Assembly (NCBI GenBank): GCA_001792895.1
Contig: MARA01000041.1
Span: 1 to 64,000 of the forward strand
Direction of reading: 5' to 3'
Source: Lentinus brumalis
Lineage: Eukaryota > Basidiomycota > Agaricomycetes > Polyporales > Polyporaceae
Length of the DNA stretch: 64,000 bases
The number at the start of each line of letters is the position of its first letter. Within the stretch, counting starts at the first letter, position 1. Shown piece after piece: positions 61,770-64,000 of the stretch. Made by a program: the position numbers and the translations under genes. The notes under the pieces are model-generated. The model was given only the letters and a program-made list of their open reading frames with translations. It was not told where the DNA came from and ran no database searches.

Positions 61770-63512
61770 GGTCGATAGCCGGGGACGGGGTGATGCCGGG
61801 GAGGCCTGCGTCGACGTCGGCGGGACGGTGCTTTCAGCACTTGCGGACGCGGCGGGTGACGAGCTCGACAGCTGTCGCGGTGGTCGTTGCGCGAACGAGG
61901 ACGGCGACGACGGTGCTGGCAGATGGGAGCTGAAGGGAGCCTGGAGTCCGACTCCCACAGCGGGTCGCCGGTCACTGACGCCCGTCATCGCCTTCTTTCT
62001 CATCCTGCTCGCTGTCTCTGGCGTTCTCAACGTCGTTGCTGGTCTCTGGTGAACGTCTTGCTCTGGGGGTGTTCCTGGCTGGCTTCGCTATGCGGTTCCT
62101 ACCCTGCGCTCCCCGACGTGCCTATAAGAAATCTCGGTCAGCCGCGTCGTTCCCTGCCCTCATATCAACGTGTCGTCCGACGAAAACAACTGCGGTCTCC
62201 GATGTTGTCATGGATTGGAAGGCGTGGCTTTTGTTGCAGCCGTGTCGTGCGCAAAGGCGATTGGGGATACCACCAACATAGTACGCCGACATTTCATCAT
62301 GAGAACAGCATGGGCATGAAGGACGCACACAACGATGAGGTGAGTATTGTCTCCAAAGCTTGCTGTAACGAGCTCAACACGCCATGGCAGCCACTTTTTG
62401 CAGTCGTCCTACGGCTATTGGAGGGATACTGAATCCAGCGGAGCCATTTTTGCGCTCGTAAAGAGTATCCCGTCGCATATATGCTTCCTGAGGCCTCAAG
62501 GTGCGCATACACTAGCTATAATGTGTTCGAAAGGGCAACTTCAATGCACTTCGCTGCGGACCTTTACGCTCGTGTACAGATGACGTTTCACTTCGCGCGC
62601 GCGACTTCACAAAACTCGTCGTGACCGTGGACAGCGGGCAACCCCACCCCCACCCGACTCGAACCTCCGTATCTCCCCCGTTTGTCGCCCTGTGATCCAA
62701 GGTGCTACAAGCTACGGTGAACGTATATTATCCAACTATATGCGTCTGTCGTTTCAAACCGTTGTTGGGCCGTCCTCTCTGCACGTCAATATGCCCGTCA
62801 ATCGTCTGCATAGGGGAGACACCGTGAAACCGATCAGGCCTCAAAGTGCCGAGTTTTGTTGTACTAGTGCAACAACGTCACGCGCCGCACGGACGAGTCC
62901 TACAATCTCGTCATCATGGCTGGCTGGCTGGCTGGCTGGCTGCTGGCTGCCCGGTGCGCGGCGCGTAATTGCTCAGGTTCCTCCTCCCCGTGCCTTGCAA
63001 CCAATGCGACATCATCCGCGTTGGTTCGAGGACGTTGGGTAAACTGCCTCGGGGCACCCCGGACTCGCCGCCATTCCCGACCGCCCCGGGACCACTTCAA
63101 AGTTTACACGACGTCTCGGTGCGCTCGCCACATAGGACACAGTTGCCTCTCTCGCAGCATCTCTACCTCCAGGGAGAATGACAGACGCCTCTCCTTAGCC
63201 ATAGCCTCCCTCAAACACGCTCCATCCTCACTTGCCTCCTCATGAACGCGGCCCAGTCCAATCTTCGTCACTACCGTCATCTTAAGACGTCTCCGTGTCG
63301 AGGTACTGGAGCCCGCCGTGCCCGGTATGCCTGCGGAACTGCGAGCCTGACTTTGGCTGCGCGTGCGCGACGGTAACTCGGCCAAACTCACCAATGCGGC
63401 AGTCTTTCCCCCTTGTCCTTTGTTGACATACGACAAACGGCTTATTTGTCTCGGCGCCCTCCTGTCGTGCTCCGCGCTAGGCTTCCCGCTCATCCTGTAC
63501 CCCACCCACGAC
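61770..63512. other. Intergenic region with simple repeats
   Basis: No confident gene. A basic-to-acidic frame on the minus strand near 62100-61960 (PARNTPRARRSPETSNDVEN) could be an upstream exon of the membrane-anchored protein gene. A GGCT tetranucleotide run lies at about 62918-62947. The frame of K4 stays open upstream of its ATG to about 63351. Confidence 0.4.
62918..62947. repeat. GGCT microsatellite
   Basis: Five to six tandem GGCT units (GGCTGGCTGGCTGGCTGGCT and on), with one CTG interruption. Confidence 0.85.
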
Positions 63513-64000
63513 ATGGACCACACGGCGAATAGAGCACTTCTCGAAGAGCTTCCTCATGGAGCTTGCGAAGTAGCCAAACCGCCGCGACGAACCTCAGGCC
63601 GTGTCTCGTCGACCACAAAATGCCACCACCTGATAACCACGGATCCTATCCATCCTCTCAGGACGTCTATATCGAGTGGAAGATTCCCAGATGATCTCCT
63701 CGTACACGGAGACGTCGGATCCACGGTACACTACTCTCGCCTCTACCCTGTGTTACCTCGCGACTCTACTGGCTTTCCCCACGGCAAGCGCGGCCGCATG
63801 CGCAAATCCTTCCCCGCGCCCTCGCGCAATGTCGCACACCTCTACCTTACGTCGGCTGTCACGCTCGACGCTGGACCGCAAACGACTGTCCTACGAGCCC
63901 CGCTCTCGCTACCTCACCGGGCGAGCGGTGGTTCACTCGCCACGGTGGTGGTCAAGCTAGCTCAAAACCTGTGTGGCGCGCACCAGCGCCTAACGGAGGA
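63513..64000 (+). CDS. Kinase-like family protein K4, cut by window end
   Basis: An open frame from ATG 63513 to the last base without a stop (about 162 codons). MDHTANRALLEELPHG starts it. From residue 60 it lines up with K1-K3: FPDDLLVHGDVGSTVHYSRL matches the K1 LPDILMVHDPNNVTN to YKRFYP region, VAHLYLT matches VSQLYLN, TTVLRAPLSLP matches HSFVYRAPLTLP, and LATVVVKLAQNLCGAHQRL matches VTVAAKLAYDRCTAHGLL, with the lysine kept. So the window ends just after the lysine strand, and the hinge and catalytic loop are outside. It is on the opposite strand to K1-K3. The frame is also open upstream to about 63351, so an earlier start or exon is possible. Confidence 0.75.
   Translation, partial: MDHTANRALLEELPHGACEVAKPPRRTSGRVSSTTKCHHLITTDPIHPLRTSISSGRFPDDLLVHGDVGSTVHYSRLYPVLPRDSTGFPHGKRGRMRKSFPAPSRNVAHLYLTSAVTLDAGPQTTVLRAPLSLPHRASGGSLATVVVKLAQNLCGAHQRLTE

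Noticed and set aside
1..64000. CRISPR arrays, bacterial operons or phage genes
   Set aside because: Introns and TATA boxes indicate a eukaryote, and no short regularly spaced repeats are present.

Overview
The window looks like nuclear DNA of a basidiomycete fungus, most likely an agaricomycete of the polypore type. This is an inference. Genes are split by 45-95 base introns with GT(A/G)NGT donors, CTNAC-like branch points and AG acceptors; coding sequence prefers G or C at third positions; and two protein families seen here (Crypton/Ndc10-type tyrosine recombinases and a divergent kinase-like family) are ones I know as expanded in mushroom genomes.

Left edge (1-3383): a 15-exon minus-strand gene for a Crypton-type tyrosine recombinase. 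It is nearly intact, but exons 8 and 9 are each one base short. A short flank (3384-3695) follows.

Centre (3696 to about 50868): a head-to-tail tandem array of five long units of about 8.9, 9.0, 9.7, 9.75 and 9.8 kb (U1 to U5). Each unit carries remains of multi-exon coding sequence, mostly on the plus strand, plus one minus-strand block at its right end. The best-preserved plus-strand piece is a two-exon, 151-residue reading frame that is open in U3-U5 and frameshifted in U1 and U2. U3-U5 also carry a 788-base non-autonomous hAT element with a perfect 8-base target duplication, ending 46 bases before that frame; U1 and U2 have the empty site. Sequence sharing among U3-U5 fits one unequal crossover that made U4 from a U5-type left part and a U3-type right part.

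Right side (50869-64000): ordinary unique sequence. It holds a small HABP4/SERBP1-like protein gene (plus), three minus-strand genes of one kinase-like family that lack key catalytic residues, a small gene for a membrane-anchored protein of unknown function, poorly resolved sequence with a diverged internal duplication, and a fourth kinase-like gene on the plus strand cut by the window end.

Reading-frame claims inside the array need care: near-identical units differ mainly by one-base insertions and deletions, which could be decay or uncorrected assembly error. Genes outside the array are clean.
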